Shown piece after piece: positions 6,362 to 7,739 of a stretch of DNA of 7,739 nt. The notes below the pieces were generated by a model. That model made no database searches. It was given only the letters and a program-made list of their open reading frames with translations, and was not told the origin of the DNA. The DNA is from Deltaproteobacteria bacterium (GTDB lineage: Bacteria > Desulfobacterota > DSM-4660 > Desulfatiglandales > B25-G16). Every line of letters begins with the position of its first letter. Position 1 is the first letter of the stretch. The stretch is from contig QMLT01000071.1 in the NCBI GenBank assembly GCA_003646875.1, positions 1 through 7,739 of the forward strand. Reading direction: 5' to 3'. A program made the translations under genes and the position numbers.

Positions 6362-7084
6362 GTGAAATTGGATAGAGAACTTGAGGCGCTCTTGATGATA
6401 CAGTCAATTGATATTCGATTTGATGAGATAACAAGGGAGAAAGAAAAAACTCCAAAAGAGATAGAGAGATTAAAAGAGAATCTTGATCTTTTAAGCAATG
6501 CCATAGAGCAAGATTTATCTACCATTGAGGAGCTGAAAAAAGTGAGGAGGACAGTTGAGAGAGACCTGGAAGCGATAGAGAGTAAGTTTCAAAAAAGCAA
6601 GTTAAGGCTTAACGATGTCAAGTCGAACAAGGAATACCAGGCAATCTTGAAAGAGATTGAAGAGCAAAAAGAACTTATTTTCAAAAAAGAAGAGGCAGTG
6701 ATAAAATGTATGGAGGATATTGAGATTCAGGAAAAGGAATGCGCTGATAATAATGGTAGATTGAAGGAATCTCAACAAGAATTTGAAAACAAACAAGATG
6801 AATTTTTGCAGAGAATGAGGGATCTTGATAATGAGGCGCAATCTCTTAATGGAAAAAGGGCTGAATTGTGCCAAAAGGTTGATAAGAATCTATTGGAAAG
6901 GTATAATAGATTAAGAAAAAATTTGAGAGGCAGGGTAGTAACTCAGGTAATAAACACCATTTGTCAGGGGTGTAACTTAGGTATTCCACCTCAACAATAC
7001 AACGAGTTAATTAAGGGAGGCTCAATACAAAGTTGCCCAAATTGCAATAGGATTATTTATTGGGAAGAACATAGAGAAGTTTAG
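6362..7084 (+). CDS. Coiled-coil protein with C-terminal C4 zinc ribbon (DUF164/CT398-like)
   Basis: This 240 aa protein is mostly a long charged coiled coil (about residues 1-185, rich in Glu, Lys and Leu). It ends in a zinc ribbon with Cys201, Cys204, Cys225 and Cys228 (CQGC...CPNC). That architecture matches the C4-type zinc-ribbon family that includes Chlamydia CT398 and Helicobacter HP0958/FlgZ. These form coiled-coil hairpins and have been linked to sigma-54, secretion or RNA binding; the role in most bacteria is unknown. No signal peptide or membrane segment is seen, so it is likely cytoplasmic. The start is uncertain: GTG 6362 gives MKLDRELEALL but sits 1 nt after AAAAAGG. TTG 6368 (MDRELEALL) would have a better 7-nt spacing from the same Shine-Dalgarno. 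It follows a terminator and is 51 bp before rnpB, a neighbourhood I recall for this family in several bacterial groups. Family assignment is firm; function is not. Confidence 0.9.
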   Translation: MKLDRELEALLMIQSIDIRFDEITREKEKTPKEIERLKENLDLLSNAIEQDLSTIEELKKVRRTVERDLEAIESKFQKSKLRLNDVKSNKEYQAILKEIEEQKELIFKKEEAVIKCMEDIEIQEKECADNNGRLKESQQEFENKQDEFLQRMRDLDNEAQSLNGKRAELCQKVDKNLLERYNRLRKNLRGRVVTQVINTICQGCNLGIPPQQYNELIKGGSIQSCPNCNRIIYWEEHREV

Positions 7085-7135
7085 AGATTGTAAATTTTAG
7101 ACCAATGGGCAATCGAAAATAGAAAGTGTAGTGGT

Positions 7136-7586
7136 GTTAGAGCAGGGCAAATGGTCGCTGTTCGATAGGGGTTATCCCAAAACGTGCCTCCTGCGAAGAG
7201 AGGAAAGTCCGGGCTCCACAGGGTAGGGTGCTCCGTAACACGGAGTCCCGGTGACGGGAAGGAAAGTGCCACAGAAAATATACCGCCCCTCATCCAGTTC
7301 TCATTTTCGAGGTCGGCATTCAATATCCGCCAAAATCACTTAGGACTGGGTGCGGGGTAAGGGTGAAAAGGCGAGGTAAGAGCTCACCGCTCTGGTGGCG
7401 ACATCGGAGGCTTGGCAAACCCCACCCGGAGCAAGACCAAATAGAGGGACGTTTGAGGGCTACCCGTCCGAGTCCCTGGGTGGGTTGCTTTATCCCATTA
7501 GCAATAATGGGAATAGATGAATGACCATTGTCCCGTAAAGGGTAACCAATACGGGAAACAGAACCCGGCTTATGACCTGCTCTAAC
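7136..7586 (+). ncRNA. rnpB: RNase P RNA, bacterial class A
   Basis: This is the catalytic RNA that removes 5' leaders from precursor tRNAs. Ends are set by helix P1: GTTAGAGCAGG (7136-7146) pairs with CCTGCTCTAAC (7576-7586), and three further pairs (one G-U) can extend it to 7133/7589. Conserved blocks occur in the expected order: GAGGAAAGTCCGGGCTCC (7200-7217), ACAGAAAATATACCGCC (7271-7287), GGTAAGGGTGAAAAGG (7356-7371), GGAGCAAGACCAAATAG (7428-7444), AGATGAATGAC (7515-7525) and ACAGAACCCGGCTTA (7558-7572). About 451 nt is longer than E. coli M1 (377 nt), partly from an enlarged P12 arm (about 7288-7357). The L15 region (7446-7476) reads GAGGGCTACC rather than an obvious GGU motif. No clear promoter is visible in the 51 bp after the preceding gene, so the promoter may lie inside that gene. 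Confidence 0.97.
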
Positions 7587-7601
7587 ATCTTCACCCTCTA
7601 C

Positions 7602-7625
7602 CATTATTTTTTAATGCCTTTTTTT
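7602..7625 (+). terminator. Possible weak terminator after rnpB
   Basis: CATTA (7602-7606) and TAATG (7612-7616) flank five T, and a run of seven T (7619-7625) follows. The stem is short and AT-rich, so this is weak. T-rich sequence continues to about 7640. It is listed because no better terminator is visible after rnpB. Confidence 0.25.
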
Positions 7626-7673
7626 GTTTTTATATATTTAATTGAAAAATACGTAACTTCTCAATAAGTTGGG

Positions 7674-7694
7674 GCAGCAGCTTAAAAATGCTGC
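7674..7694 (+). promoter_or_regulatory. Hairpin just upstream of a putative Shine-Dalgarno
   Basis: GCAGCA (7674-7679) pairs with TGCTGC (7689-7694) across a loop GCTTAAAAA. No T run follows; instead TTTAAGGAG follows, so this looks more like a leader stem than a terminator. It may affect translation or stability of the next transcript. Confidence 0.35.
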
Positions 7695-7711
7695 ATTTAA
7701 GGAGCATGGGT

Positions 7712-7739
7712 ATGTCTTTTTTTGTCTCATGCCCTATAC
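7712..7739 (+). CDS. Possible start of a further gene, cut by the window edge
   Basis: AAGGAG (7699-7704) lies 7 nt before ATG 7712, and the frame reads MSFFVSCPI to the window end without a stop. An in-frame ATG at 7706 is only 1 nt from the Shine-Dalgarno and is less likely. Nine residues are too few to assign a function; the hydrophobic beginning could suit a signal peptide or be chance. A stem GGGTATG/CATGCCC (7708-7714/7728-7734) would cover this start. Confidence 0.35.

Noticed and set aside
7081..7604. Two minus-strand open frames opposite rnpB
   Set aside because: They are antisense to conserved RNase P RNA blocks, resemble no protein family and have no convincing ribosome-binding site.
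1..7739. A new defence, mobile or biosynthetic system
   Set aside because: Every substantial frame is a known housekeeping gene. No transposase, integrase, nuclease-toxin pair, CRISPR array or attachment site is visible.

Overview
The window holds a chromosomal housekeeping locus from a bacterium of low to moderate GC. All recognisable genes lie on the + strand: mutS2 (5' end cut off by the window edge), dnaG (primase), rpoD (primary sigma factor), a tRNA with anticodon CAU, a coiled-coil/C4 zinc-ribbon protein, and rnpB (class A RNase P RNA). A ribosome-binding site and the first codons of a further gene may be cut off by the right edge. The dnaG-rpoD pairing next to mutS2, and a zinc-ribbon gene next to rnpB, resemble arrangements I recall from Deltaproteobacteria (Desulfobacterota) and related uncultured lineages. 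That placement is an inference from gene order and general protein character, not a phylogeny.

Layout. Bases 1-2355: mutS2. Bases 2356-2446: spacer with an inverted copy and five direct copies of a 7-bp repeat that contains the dnaG start codon. Bases 2447-4171: dnaG. Bases 4172-4337: spacer with an 8-bp and a 9-bp degenerate tandem repeat, then a strong Shine-Dalgarno. Bases 4338-6098: rpoD. Bases 6099-6165: spacer with a sigma-70 type promoter for the tRNA. Bases 6166-6238: tRNA. Bases 6239-6361: leader with an intrinsic terminator. Bases 6362-7084: zinc-ribbon protein. Bases 7136-7586: RNase P RNA. Bases 7587-7739: T-rich spacer, a hairpin and a possible start of the next gene. No gene-free stretch exceeds 300 bases.

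The genes belong to core information processing: DNA repair or ribosome rescue (MutS2), replication priming (DnaG), transcription initiation (RpoD) and tRNA maturation (tRNA plus RNase P RNA). I see no phage, transposon, CRISPR or defence genes, and no candidate for a new multi-gene system. The most interesting signals are in the spacers. The GACAAAT heptamer array builds a chain of five-codon reading frames, each joined to the next by an ATGA overlap, that runs exactly into the dnaG start. Gain or loss of one repeat would change which upstream minicistron is coupled to dnaG. Two different short repeat families fill the spacer before rpoD. Smaller points are a changed LDLR motif in the MutS2 Smr domain, an enlarged P12 arm and unusual L15 loop in RNase P RNA, and a possible competing pairing around the terminator upstream of the zinc-ribbon gene.
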